This document shows, piece after piece, positions 19,591-28,681 of a DNA stretch of 64,000 nucleotides. Made by a program: the position numbers and the translations under genes. The notes beneath the pieces were generated by a model that searched no databases, was not told the DNA's origin, and was given only the letters and a program-made list of their open reading frames with translations. How positions within the stretch are numbered: the first letter of the stretch is position 1; every line of letters starts with the position of its first letter. Source of the DNA: Tatlockia sp. (lineage in GTDB: Bacteria; Pseudomonadota; Gammaproteobacteria; Legionellales; Legionellaceae); assembly GCA_013697725.1 (NCBI GenBank), contig JACCWI010000027.1, positions 1 to 64,000 of the forward strand, given 5' to 3'.

Positions 19591-19954
19591 CTGCCACTGC
19601 AGGGAGATCCTTCGCTTCGCTCTGGATGACGAGATAGGAAAACAGGGAGAGATCCTGCGCCTTGCTTTGGGCGACGGGCGTAGAGAGCAGGAGATCTTCG
19701 CTTCGCTTCGTTCTGGATGATGGGATTGGAAAGCAGGGAGAAATCCTGCGCTTTACTTTGGGCGATGGGCGTAGGGAGCAGGAGATCCTTCGCTTTGCTC
19801 TAGATGACGGGGTAGGAAGCAGAGCTAGATCCTTCCGCTTTGCTAGTAGAAACATTTAGGTACTCAATCATCATCTAAAGCTAAAACTCCGTCATCCAAC
19901 TTATAGCTAAGTCTCGCATCCAGAACGAAGCGAAGGATGTCCCTGCAATAGCAC
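19591..19954. repeat. Dispersed element, copy 1, with an internal tandem array
   Basis: The gap between ychF and ispB (19561-20073) holds no credible gene. Its left edge, CTGCCACTGCAGGGAGATCC at 19591, matches in inverted form a related stretch at 19935-19954 (GGATGTCCCTGCAATAGCAC), with about 16 of 20 positions agreeing. Inside, 19604-19845 is a tandem array of about six diverged units of 42-49 bases, alternating between a form like GAGATCCTTCGCTTCGCTCT and one like GATCCTGCGCCTTGCTTTGG. The right part (TACTCAATCATCATC, then GCTAAAACTCCGTCATCC) is shared with copy 2 at 34777-34979. The open frames crossing it on both strands are by-products of the repeat. Confidence 0.75.
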
Positions 19955-20073
19955 AATCTTAAAATTGCAGGGATGTTGACTTTAATCAAGCTCGGCCTTA
20001 GCATTCATATACCTTTTGTAGGACAGAGCTTTAAATTTCTACTAGGCATGAATTTGATTTCTGAGGATTTGTA

Positions 20074-21042
20074 ATGACGGTTAACCGTTTAAGAGAACTG
20101 GTCAGTGAGGATTTTTCTGCGGTTAACAAGCTGATTATTGACAATATTCAATCACAAATTGGCTTAATTGATGATTTGGCACATCATATTGTTCAAAGCG
20201 GGGGTAAGCGACTACGTCCTTTATTAGTTTTATTAGCAAGCAATGCTTGCGGTTACCAAGGTAACGATCATATCAAGCTTGCTGCCATGATTGAATTTTT
20301 CCACACAGCAACTTTGCTGCATGACGATGTGGTTGATGAATCGACTTTAAGGCGCGGACGAGAAACGGCTAATGAAATATGGGGTTCTAAAGCAAGTATC
20401 CTGGTAGGTGATTATCTTTTTACCCAATCCGTGCAACTTATGGTTCAGGTTGATAATCCGCCTATTTTAAAATTAATTGCCAACACTTCGCATCAAATTA
20501 GTTGTGGTGAAATAAAACAACTCACTAATCGCCATAACTTTGCCCTTTCAGTAGAAGATTATTTTGATGTAATCCGATCTAAAACTGCCCTGCTCTTTGC
20601 CGCCTCTGCTGCGATTGGACCTATGCTTTGTCAGGCAGAGAAGAATGTTGAAGAAAGTTTATATGCTTATGGGCTCCATTTGGGGAATGCATTTCAGCTG
20701 ATTGACGACGCCCTTGATTATTGCTCTGATGCCAAAACCATGGGTAAAAATATTGGTGATGATTTGGCTGATGGTAAAGTTACCTTACCGCTGATTCACG
20801 CCATGGAAAATTGTTCAGAAACTCAGCAAAAATTGATTATAGCTAGTTTAAAAGAAGGAAGTTTAAACAAGCTTCCCGAAATACTTGAAATCATTGACTC
20901 AACTAAATCCATTGAATTTACGCGAAATTATGCTGCTCAAGAAAGTGACCGCGCTCTTTCTTCACTCAAGATACTTCCAGATACGGTGTATAAAGAAGCA
21001 CTTATTGAGCTTACCGAATTTGCACTTGGTCGCAATCATTAA
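20074..21042 (+). CDS. ispB: Octaprenyl diphosphate synthase
   Basis: The 322-residue trans-prenyltransferase has the first aspartate motif in LLHDDVVDESTLRRG and the second in QLIDDALDYCSDAKTMGKN, with the GGKRLRPLLVLL segment near residue 44. The residues before DDVVD (Thr-Ala-Thr-Leu-Leu-His) are those of long-chain enzymes, so it should make the side chain of ubiquinone. GAGG precedes the ATG by 8 bases. The gene ends one base before tRNA-Pro. In many gammaproteobacteria ispB is beside rplU; here the two are about 3 kb apart. Confidence 0.94.
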   Translation: MTVNRLRELVSEDFSAVNKLIIDNIQSQIGLIDDLAHHIVQSGGKRLRPLLVLLASNACGYQGNDHIKLAAMIEFFHTATLLHDDVVDESTLRRGRETANEIWGSKASILVGDYLFTQSVQLMVQVDNPPILKLIANTSHQISCGEIKQLTNRHNFALSVEDYFDVIRSKTALLFAASAAIGPMLCQAEKNVEESLYAYGLHLGNAFQLIDDALDYCSDAKTMGKNIGDDLADGKVTLPLIHAMENCSETQQKLIIASLKEGSLNKLPEILEIIDSTKSIEFTRNYAAQESDRALSSLKILPDTVYKEALIELTEFALGRNH

Positions 21043-21043
21043 T

Positions 21044-21120
21044 CGGAGTGTAGCTCAGCCTGGTAGAGCACTGCCTTCGGGAGGCAGGGGTCGCAAGTTC
21101 GATTCTTGTCACTCCGACCA
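21044..21120 (+). tRNA. tRNA-Pro, anticodon CGG
   Basis: A complete cloverleaf of 77 bases with an encoded CCA. The acceptor arm is CGGAGTG with CACTCCG, the D arm GCTC with GAGC, the anticodon arm CTGCC-TTCGGGA-GGCAG (anticodon CGG at the third to fifth loop positions), a 5-base variable loop, and the T arm GCAAG-TTCGATT-CTTGT. It starts one base after the ispB stop codon, so it is probably co-transcribed with ispB or has its promoter inside ispB. Confidence 0.97.
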
Positions 21121-21193
21121 ATAAAATCAATAAATTATGTATGACCGTCACCCTCATTTATTTCGAGCTCACGAGTGCATGCAGATTATATCG

Positions 21194-21709
21194 CTAATAG
21201 GTGCCCATATAATCGCGTTTTCCTATATCAACCCCTTGATTTCTTAAGATGTCATAGGCTGTTGTTACATGAAAGAAAAACTGGGGTAAGCCGTAGTGTA
21301 AAAGATAAGAGTGCCCTGTCAATTTTTTTTCTTTAGGTGTACCTGGCCGCAAAATTATTTCTTTTTCCTCACTACCAGTCATTGCTTCTGGATCAGCATC
21401 AGAAATAAATTGCAGTGTTTTATTAATACGTGTTTTTAAAGCATCAAAACTCGTTTCATTGTCATCATAAGCAGGAGCTTCTACGCCTGACAAACGAGCG
21501 GTTACCCCTTTGGCAAAATCCGCTGCAATCTGTACTTGACGAGTAAAATTAAACATTTCTGGAAACAGGCTTGCCTGAAGAAGGCTCTCAGGTCGAAGGT
21601 CATTGCTCGCAATATGCGCTTGCGCTTTATCTAAAATAGCATTTAAGGCAGTTAGTAATTGCTTAAAAACAGGAACTGATGCGTTATACATTGAAATGGC
21701 TTCTGTCAT
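21194..21709 (-). CDS. DUF1993-family protein
   Basis: The 171-residue protein has the shape of the DUF1993 family: helical, with SVPVFKQLLTALNAILDKAQ near the N-terminus, LFPEMFNFTRQVQIAADFAKG in the middle, and YGLPQFFFHVTTAYDILRNQGV near the end, then GKRDYMG. These proteins resemble DinB-like four-helix bundles; their function is unknown. The longer open frame up to 21826 adds residues not in the family, while the ATG at 21709 has AAAGGA 8 bases upstream. It is the last gene of a minus-strand run that ends beside tRNA-Pro. Family assignment is from recalled pattern. Confidence 0.8.
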   Translation of the reverse strand: MTEAISMYNASVPVFKQLLTALNAILDKAQAHIASNDLRPESLLQASLFPEMFNFTRQVQIAADFAKGVTARLSGVEAPAYDDNETSFDALKTRINKTLQFISDADPEAMTGSEEKEIILRPGTPKEKKLTGHSYLLHYGLPQFFFHVTTAYDILRNQGVDIGKRDYMGTY

Positions 21710-21932
21710 TTTTTTCCTTTGAGATCTAATGTGGAAGCATATTAGCATGAGAAGATCTTTATACAAGTGGCATCCAACTATAGTATTTAATTTAATAATT
21801 TTGCCATCTTCGGCAGCTGTTTCCAAGATGGAATAGCTGCTTCATAATTCAACTCCAGGCTTCAAATATAATCCATGAAATAGAGACTTATTATTCATAA
21901 GAATATTCTCTAATAAATATAAAAAATAAGTA

Positions 21933-22454
21933 TTAAATTGCTGTTAGTCTTTCCTCTTGCCAACTATTTTTATCCGTAAGATAGCAACGAATTCGTTCAC
22001 TTTTTGTATAATTTTCAGAATGAAGTACAAGATACTCCCAATGGTGGATACAAATTTCAATTACCCCAAATAACTCATTTAGTTCATGACTTGCAGAATA
22101 GATCATTTGAATATTTGCAGGCATTAAATTCCAATAATGCTCTGTTTCTTCTCGATTAGTCAAAACTGTTTTTATACTAGCCTTTCCTTCTCCAATGATT
22201 TGACTAACATTAGGCTCATAAATTAACAGCGAAATTGCTTGATTTATCCGAATGTCAAAAATTTTTTGGGTATCAGTACGGCTAAGGAAAATTAATTTTT
22301 CATTTTGGTTAAATCCATAGAGCATCATTGTTCTAATATGCGTTTGATTTTGGCTAATGGTAGCTACTTGAGCGAATAATGGTTTTTTAAGATTATAAAA
22401 TTCCATGTTCAATAACTCTTTAATCCTAATCGGTATGCTTATAGGTCTTTCCAT
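21933..22454 (-). CDS. Pyridoxamine 5'-phosphate oxidase-like (split-barrel flavin-binding) protein
   Basis: The protein of about 173 residues reads like the PPOX-class split beta-barrel: KPLFAQVATISQNQTHIRTMM near the start, FLSRTDTQKIFDIRINQAISLLIYEP in the middle, GEGKASIKTVL, and a C-terminal strand EICIHHWEYLVL. The family binds FMN or a related cofactor, and members act on vitamin B6, haem or unknown substrates. Starts at 22478 (TTG), 22454 (ATG) and 22406 (ATG) are all possible; none has a clear ribosome binding site, and I give the middle one. It directly follows the gene at 22479 on the same strand and is probably translated from the same message. Confidence 0.68.
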   Translation of the reverse strand: MERPISIPIRIKELLNMEFYNLKKPLFAQVATISQNQTHIRTMMLYGFNQNEKLIFLSRTDTQKIFDIRINQAISLLIYEPNVSQIIGEGKASIKTVLTNREETEHYWNLMPANIQMIYSASHELNELFGVIEICIHHWEYLVLHSENYTKSERIRCYLTDKNSWQEERLTAI

Positions 22455-22478
22455 AAATGTATTCACTATAGGTAGCAA

Positions 22479-23702
22479 TTAAAAAAGACTTAATCCTCTC
22501 ATCTCCAACACTTCATGGCTATAGCTTTCGCTTTCATAATCATTTAATTCTTTTGGTAAAGGGCTTAAATAACGAATTGCATCTCGTATCCATAAGGCAA
22601 CGGGTTTGTCATCATCCTTAAATCGTTTTGTTTTAGTTGGCTTCTCGTTAACCGCTACTAATAGTTCATCAATAAAGGTATTGCAATCGGTGACACCTGG
22701 TTTATTTCTATACTGAAAAGTCAGTAGATTTTTGATATTTTCAAATTTCGCAAAATCGTTGGGTTTGAGCTTCAAAACATAGATAGGTGATAAAACTCGA
22801 TGTAAACTTAGCATTTCAAGAAGTTTTACTCCTTTTGCGCTTCGTTGCTGTGCTTCTCTTTGTGTAATTCGCTCTGGATTAGTCTCATTATCAACTAATA
22901 ATTCCTCACCCGATTCAATTCTAATTGACTTTAATTCACCGGGAAGATTGAAGGTAACCCAAATGTGATGACCCAAATAACCCTGTACTTTTTCGCTTAA
23001 TACCATACCGGCATCGGCAGCCAGAATTGAGTAAGGAATATCAGACTCCAAAAATTCTTTAAAGGCTTTTTCATCTCCATTAAAATTCTTATAGAGTAAT
23101 TCCAGCTTTAACTGAGCCAGATTGTCGTTATAAACAGATGCAGTCAATGATTCAAATGTTCTATGCAATTCTCGTATTGCGTATTGCAGCGCATGTAGTT
23201 CTGAATCTTTAATCAATCTATCAGGTAATCGATATCCTAAAGAAGCACCTACATGAGCCCCGGCAATAGCACCGAAAAAAATTCCAGTAGGTACACGGCG
23301 TGCTTTAACATCATTGAAGAAACCAATACTGCCACCTGCAAGTCCACCCACAATAGCACCTATCGTTCCTAATATGCAGCCACCCAAGCATAAAATAGTT
23401 TGTCGCAAGTTATATAAAATTCCTTGAGCGCCTGTTTCTTGCGCTAAAGCATTGTAATGATTATTAAGTACTTTAATATGTTTTCCAATCTTTTTGTGCT
23501 CAGAGGGTTTGCAGTTATTGATGACATTAATTCCTTGAATTAAATTCATGAGATGTTGGCTAATTTGGGCTAGTTTTTGATTAGGCTGAGTGCTTTGCCG
23601 GAGAGTGTGATAAATATGCCATAAATAGTACTTTCCTTGAAAAATACTGCATTCTTGAATTGATTTTCTAAGTACCGCTTCTTGTCGCGCGCTTAACCCC
23701 AT
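22479..23702 (-). CDS. Protein of unknown function with a glycine-rich hydrophobic hairpin
   Basis: I do not recognise this 407-residue protein. The N-terminal 120 residues are helical. Residues about 131-185 form a hydrophobic, glycine-rich hairpin (LGGCILGTIGAIVGGLAGGS and on to AIAGAHVGASLGYRLPD) of a kind that inserts into membranes. The C-terminal 200 residues are soluble, polar, and end YSHEVLEMRGLSLF, with several Glu in the last 25 residues as in Dot/Icm secretion signals. AAAGGA is 6 bases before the ATG. It lies in a run of unknown genes with the LRR and paired membrane proteins. An exported effector is a reasonable but unproven guess. It could also be a toxin-like pore protein. Confidence 0.6.
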   Translation of the reverse strand: MGLSARQEAVLRKSIQECSIFQGKYYLWHIYHTLRQSTQPNQKLAQISQHLMNLIQGINVINNCKPSEHKKIGKHIKVLNNHYNALAQETGAQGILYNLRQTILCLGGCILGTIGAIVGGLAGGSIGFFNDVKARRVPTGIFFGAIAGAHVGASLGYRLPDRLIKDSELHALQYAIRELHRTFESLTASVYNDNLAQLKLELLYKNFNGDEKAFKEFLESDIPYSILAADAGMVLSEKVQGYLGHHIWVTFNLPGELKSIRIESGEELLVDNETNPERITQREAQQRSAKGVKLLEMLSLHRVLSPIYVLKLKPNDFAKFENIKNLLTFQYRNKPGVTDCNTFIDELLVAVNEKPTKTKRFKDDDKPVALWIRDAIRYLSPLPKELNDYESESYSHEVLEMRGLSLF

Positions 23703-23795
23703 AGAATTCCTTTGAATAGATTAAATTACATGACTCTTTAAATAAGTTTGGCTAAGTAATAAAAACAGATTTACCTAGCCTCGCTACAAAGATTA

Positions 23796-24764
23796 TCAAA
23801 TAAAAGCATGAGAAAGTTCTTCATCTTCTTCTATATGCGCTTGAACACCAGCAATATTTAATTCTTTAAGGTTTTTAAATAACGTTAAATCGTTTTGTCC
23901 AGTTAAACAAAGTGAAAATTTGCTTAGCAATTTTCCGTTGACTCTATCTTTTAAGGATAATCTAATTAAATTTTTATCTTGCTTATCAATCTCAAGCTCT
24001 GAATAGCCAACATCTTCTAAATCGATATTTTTTGCTTTCAGAATTTTACCTAAGGAATTATAAGTGTTGAGGGGATAAATAGTCTCGCCAAGGTATTTTC
24101 CAAGCTCAGCTCGGGTTAAAAGGTAAAAAGGCGCTTGGCCAAAGCTAATTGCATGATTACCATTTACTTTATATTCTTTACGAAAGCTTTCAATATTTTT
24201 CAAAGCCATTTGTCTGGAATTTCCAATAATATCAATATAATAAAGTACATTTTTGTCTGCAATGAAAATAAAACTTTCTTTATATCTTTCAAGTTCTGAG
24301 GGAAGAAATGAGGGTGCAAAATGCAACGGATATTCGTTAGAGCGCACTTCATAAGAAAGTATAGAATTTTTAGCCTTATCATTAACGAATGCATGTGCAA
24401 CTAAAACAAAGGGCGAGCAGATAAACGTTAGAGCATTTGCGAAGATTAATCTGGGAAGAGAAAATATAAAGGCTAGTGCCATCATTGGAGCAGCCAAATA
24501 GATGCTTTCTTTAGCCGCTTTTCTAACCATAAAAAGTAATAATTGCGTTATAAGATAGTGGATGCCTAGTGTTAGGTAATCAAAAATACCAAAGTGCATT
24601 TTTTTGTAAGGCGAAGGATTTTCATTAGTGAAATCAGGTGCGATAGTGCCTGAAAATACTTTAAAAGTATCCCAGATTTTTTCCCAAAAGGTAGTTCTAT
24701 GCATTCTTGCGTTTGGAAACTCTTTTGTTTCTATAAGGCCATTAAACGGGTTAAAAAAACTCAA
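23796..24764 (-). CDS. Membrane protein of unknown function, paralogue of 28682-29515
   Basis: The 322-residue protein starts with TTG, with AGGAG 6 bases upstream. It shares with the protein at 28682-29515 the N-terminal pattern NPF-x-x-L-x-ETK-x-(F/Y)P-x-AR-x-x-RT, followed by KIxDTFxVxxG and a GxFDYxTL motif. Both then have three hydrophobic segments (here about residues 68-140). Both end with a soluble domain holding a related (L/I)NI(A/G)GV motif. The C-terminus, AHIEEDEELSHAFI, is glutamate-rich, as in Dot/Icm signals. A promoter of the LuxR-linked type (24823-24867) lies about 60 bases upstream. The function is unknown; a host-membrane effector is inferred from context. Confidence 0.62.
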   Translation of the reverse strand: MSFFNPFNGLIETKEFPNARMHRTTFWEKIWDTFKVFSGTIAPDFTNENPSPYKKMHFGIFDYLTLGIHYLITQLLLFMVRKAAKESIYLAAPMMALAFIFSLPRLIFANALTFICSPFVLVAHAFVNDKAKNSILSYEVRSNEYPLHFAPSFLPSELERYKESFIFIADKNVLYYIDIIGNSRQMALKNIESFRKEYKVNGNHAISFGQAPFYLLTRAELGKYLGETIYPLNTYNSLGKILKAKNIDLEDVGYSELEIDKQDKNLIRLSLKDRVNGKLLSKFSLCLTGQNDLTLFKNLKELNIAGVQAHIEEDEELSHAFI

Positions 24765-24822
24765 TTTATTCTCCTGGTGGTTTTTACTTCAACAGTTATA
24801 CTGAATTATAGACATTTAGTCG

Positions 24823-24867
24823 ATTTTATCGGTTAATCCTAAGCTTGTATATCCGTAATAAATACGG
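24823..24867 (-). promoter_or_regulatory. Palindrome-plus-promoter element upstream of the gene at 23796-24764
   Basis: Reading the minus strand: CCGTA-TTTAT-TACGG (24867-24853), one A, TATACA as -35 (24851-24846), a spacer of exactly 17 bases, and TAAAAT as -10 (24828-24823). The same layout occurs at 31321-31365 and 32274-32318. The palindrome centre falls near -44 relative to the likely transcript start, where class II activators bind. The predicted start is about 50 bases before the TTG. Confidence 0.65.
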
Positions 24868-24922
24868 AACTCCCAAGGTTAACCTCAGAGAATTTTTAGA
24901 CCTACAAACACTACAGCATATC

Positions 24923-27900
24923 TTATTGCAGCTGTGATACTCGTTGCGTAATTTGTTGTTCATAATTAGAAATCAGTTTTTCATCTACTATTTTTTTCTC
25001 TTGATAATGATTGGAAAAGAACCCATTGTGACGCAGAATTAATTTTATTGAACATTTTGAGATTGAAGTTGCCAAACGCTCTCGCTGGCTTAGGAGAATT
25101 TGATAAAGTCTGGGCTTTGTCTCTTTGTAAATCTCAATATTTTTAAGACTAATAAGATTAAATAACTCATTTTTATGCAGATGCTTATGCCTGTCGCATT
25201 GCCTTTCCAAAGGTTTTTCTTTTTGCTTAAGGTATTGCCCTAAAGTATGCACGATATTGATTAGTAGAATGGTTTGCCTGTTATCAAAAATAGCTGACAT
25301 AGAGGACGATGATTTTTTAAACGACGAATCGAGTGTTTGGTTTAGATCTTCGCGTGATCTAAAGTTATCTAAAACACTTAGTAATTCAAATCCATTAAAT
25401 GCTTGGTTGACAAGGGCATTCCACGCAAAAGAATTACCTAAAGGGCTATCAGTCTGTAGCGCTATAAAGGCTTCGCGTTGCAGCTGTTTTAATGAATGAC
25501 TCACTGCTTTCTGGTAAATATTTAACTGATTACTAACGTTGCAAAATTTTACACTGGCTTTATTAGCGTTTTCAGAAGGTATACCATTAAGCTCCAATAT
25601 ATAGCTTAATTTTCCTCTCTTATTCAATAAATTAGAGTTGGCAGGATCATTCCCATCAATTATTTTATTTACCTTAGCTAAACTAGCCAACATTTTCATT
25701 AAATTTGGACGACGATTATCAATAAACCAGTCAGTAAGCACTTTGATGACTCGTGTTTGAAGTTTGCTGAGACTCAAGAAAATTTTTAATTTATCAATGT
25801 TTTCCTTATAGGGTTTATAGCAATAATAGGCTTGCACTGACGTGCTTTGTACAAAATTTTCTAACTGCTTTAATCCCTTAACATATTGCTGCATAGACAG
25901 GTCATCATCATTTTCATGTTCAGTAGACTGAGATTTTTTTATCCACTTCAACAGGGTTGCATAGGATGAATTCTTTGCTGGAAGAGAGTAGTCGAGGTTC
26001 AAGCGATCAAAAATGTTAACGATTAGTTCCGGCGACAAACCTTGCATTGTTAACCAGGGTAATAATTCCAAAATGCTTTGACACTGTCTAAGTTCTTGAG
26101 CGATAAGATTTAAGGCATAAATATTTTTATTTCTTGCTAAAAGTTTAGCTGTTAAATCATCTTCTTCTGTCGCGAAATTTTCTGAGCTATTAATCGCAAA
26201 TAAATGCGTATTATAAATGGGAAATTGGGTAAATCGGTAAGATGGACTAGACTCATTACGAAAGCTAAACAGAGGTTTGCCAAAACCATTGATCATAATA
26301 TTTGATAAAATTGAATTTTCTTGACAGATTTCCTTGATGCACCCATCAAAAAAGTTTTTAAAATTCAAATCATCCACATCTAATAACGCAAATTTTATTC
26401 CATGGTGCTCAGGTATAATTATAAGCGTTTTAATTTGAACGGTCGTTTTAGCTAAATAATTTTTTAAAAAAATAAATTCGTCGTTTTTCATACTGAGCTT
26501 AACCTGGATATGGAACTTAAGATCAGGATGTGATTCGCTCATAAGATTAAAAAATTGAATGATGTTAGTTTGATTATCCTTATTAAGGTCTATAGCAAGT
26601 TCTAAATTTCTAATCGATGTAATTTGTCTTAACGCTTCTGCTAACTTCAATAAATCCATATTAAAAACATCTTTAAAGAACAATCGATGCACATTTTGAT
26701 TAGCGATTAATCCATTTATTAATGAAGCCATAAATTCTGAACTTGTTAAGTTTTGATAAAGCATCTTAAAGATGGGAGCAATTGAGCTAGAGGGAGTATT
26801 TCCGCCAAAGAGTCCAAGACCGGATAAATGTTGAAAATGAGGCATCCCTTTTTCTGGAAAAACCAGACCATTTTCCATTAATTTTTGGCCATATAATGGA
26901 GGAATTCCATGCATGAGTTTATATATTTGATCAAATTTCCTGATTTTTCCATAAGGTTTAAACAAGACAGAATCTTGTCGAAGCCTATCTAAAATATTTT
27001 TATAATCCAATAAAACACAGGCATCATCAGGAGCAGTGGTAATCAAGTTTGATATCTCTTCTGCATTTAATGAAAAAGGTAGATATTTTTCACCTTGAGC
27101 GTTTATACGAGCAAGCTGAGTAACTATGGCTACTGTTCTTTTAGGATCAATTTTCATCGCTAAGTTAAGTAAATCAGCTTTGTGATTATAAACATTCTCT
27201 TTGTCATAAGTTATTAAACTTAGCCATTGCCCTTCGTATTTAAAGAATAAATCAACATAGTGGGCTACTATATTTTTATCTCTCGGGATGTCTCTAATCA
27301 TTTTGCCGCTGCTAATCAAATCATTTAAAATAGCAGGAAACGCGCTAGGAAAAAGTTTATAAAACTCCTCAATCGAGTGAGCATACTCTGGATAATCTAA
27401 CTTAATTTTGCCCTCATTTATAAATTTTATAAAATTCTCAATAGGTAACGCGCTAGCCCATTGTGATTTAATATAACCTTCCATGTTTTTTAATTGTTTC
27501 GGACTTGCCTGCTCAAAGTAAAATCCACTCATTTTATCTAATCCCTGAGCCGAGGTTTCTGCGAAAAAGTGTAAATCAAAAAAATCAGCGTTAAGCAGGG
27601 AATTTTTTATTGACTCTTTATCTAATAGCTTTTCTAGCTGAATCCAATTCACTTTTTTGGCTAAGAATACTATTAATCTAAAGTCATTTTTAAGTTCAAA
27701 AATTCCTTCTTCCAATAATAACTCAGCCATTAGCTCAGGCTTATTTTCAATATTATGGAAATAAGTCTGGTGAATATTATCTATCTGCATATAGAGAGGT
27801 AGACTTTGTGGAATATCATGGCAATACTTTTCTATTAGGGGGAAGAAGTTATTGCATTGCTCTTTAAAAATTTGTTTTAATAAAGCCTTCTGTTGCAAGG

Positions 27901-28573
27901 TTTGCTGATAATCTTCACACGATTGCAAGGATACAAGCAGCGCTTTTTTAATAAAAGGATTTAAAGTTTCAGGGGTGAGGTCAGTTAACAATAACTTCAT
28001 TTTATGAGTGATTAAATATTTATATTCATCCTCTTCACCCTTTTTATTAATGACCTCACCCTCTGCTAGATGAGGAAGGAATCGTAGTAATTTCCAGGTC
28101 TTGGCCTTAGAATCAAATAAAAATTGATAAGTGACCTCTGTTCTTTCACTTGGAATTGGTGAGTCAAATAGTACCTCAAAGCTTGCATTACTCTCATTAG
28201 TTATAGGTTGAGATAATAGTTTGTACAACTCAATATTGTTTTGCTCAAGCGAGTGCATTAGGTGAAGGGCAATAAATTTTTGCAAATCTACCGGAATTTC
28301 AATCTTTGCTCCGCTAGATTTATCCGAATTTTTTTTCAATGCATAATCAACAAATTGCATAACTACACAATTAGAGATCTCACTTAAGTAGTCAGAAATA
28401 CTCGCCATTTGTTTCAATAAAGAATAATGCTCAGGTTTTGTAAGCTCTTGTTTAATCAGAGTAGGATCATTGGATTGATTAAAAACATCCATAATCTTAA
28501 CTGTTTTATCGAGAAATGCAGTCAACTTTTCATTATCTAAAATTAAATTTGTTAATTCTTGTTTCAATTTCAT
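24923..28573 (-). CDS. Very large protein (1216 residues) of unknown function
   Basis: I do not recognise a domain. The protein is soluble, rich in Leu, Asn and Lys, and appears mostly helical. Residues around 600-760 hold a few weak LRR-like periods (LLKLAEALRQITSIRNLELA, and KTLIIIPEHHG). No signal peptide or membrane segment is seen. ATG 28573 has AGGAG 8 bases upstream and is preferred over the start 28 residues earlier. The gene is flanked by the two paralogous membrane proteins (23796-24764 and 28682-29515), all on one strand. Size and context suggest a Dot/Icm effector, but the C-terminus (SNYEQQITQRVSQLQ) is only modestly acidic. Confidence 0.6.
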   Translation of the reverse strand: MKLKQELTNLILDNEKLTAFLDKTVKIMDVFNQSNDPTLIKQELTKPEHYSLLKQMASISDYLSEISNCVVMQFVDYALKKNSDKSSGAKIEIPVDLQKFIALHLMHSLEQNNIELYKLLSQPITNESNASFEVLFDSPIPSERTEVTYQFLFDSKAKTWKLLRFLPHLAEGEVINKKGEEDEYKYLITHKMKLLLTDLTPETLNPFIKKALLVSLQSCEDYQQTLQQKALLKQIFKEQCNNFFPLIEKYCHDIPQSLPLYMQIDNIHQTYFHNIENKPELMAELLLEEGIFELKNDFRLIVFLAKKVNWIQLEKLLDKESIKNSLLNADFFDLHFFAETSAQGLDKMSGFYFEQASPKQLKNMEGYIKSQWASALPIENFIKFINEGKIKLDYPEYAHSIEEFYKLFPSAFPAILNDLISSGKMIRDIPRDKNIVAHYVDLFFKYEGQWLSLITYDKENVYNHKADLLNLAMKIDPKRTVAIVTQLARINAQGEKYLPFSLNAEEISNLITTAPDDACVLLDYKNILDRLRQDSVLFKPYGKIRKFDQIYKLMHGIPPLYGQKLMENGLVFPEKGMPHFQHLSGLGLFGGNTPSSSIAPIFKMLYQNLTSSEFMASLINGLIANQNVHRLFFKDVFNMDLLKLAEALRQITSIRNLELAIDLNKDNQTNIIQFFNLMSESHPDLKFHIQVKLSMKNDEFIFLKNYLAKTTVQIKTLIIIPEHHGIKFALLDVDDLNFKNFFDGCIKEICQENSILSNIMINGFGKPLFSFRNESSPSYRFTQFPIYNTHLFAINSSENFATEEDDLTAKLLARNKNIYALNLIAQELRQCQSILELLPWLTMQGLSPELIVNIFDRLNLDYSLPAKNSSYATLLKWIKKSQSTEHENDDDLSMQQYVKGLKQLENFVQSTSVQAYYCYKPYKENIDKLKIFLSLSKLQTRVIKVLTDWFIDNRRPNLMKMLASLAKVNKIIDGNDPANSNLLNKRGKLSYILELNGIPSENANKASVKFCNVSNQLNIYQKAVSHSLKQLQREAFIALQTDSPLGNSFAWNALVNQAFNGFELLSVLDNFRSREDLNQTLDSSFKKSSSSMSAIFDNRQTILLINIVHTLGQYLKQKEKPLERQCDRHKHLHKNELFNLISLKNIEIYKETKPRLYQILLSQRERLATSISKCSIKLILRHNGFFSNHYQEKKIVDEKLISNYEQQITQRVSQLQ

Positions 28574-28681
28574 TACTGCTCTCCTAGGTGAGCTCACATA
28601 AATATTTGTGATTAAATAACTCACATGACAACGCGCGTTCATTAGCTTTTGGGTCAATCAATGAAATTATTCTTTCTAACC

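Noticed and set aside
19550-19859. Open frames on both strands across the repeat array (about 101 and 65 codons)
   Set aside because: They are created by the tandem repeat, have a biased composition, and match no family. The same kind of frame appears in repeat copy 2.
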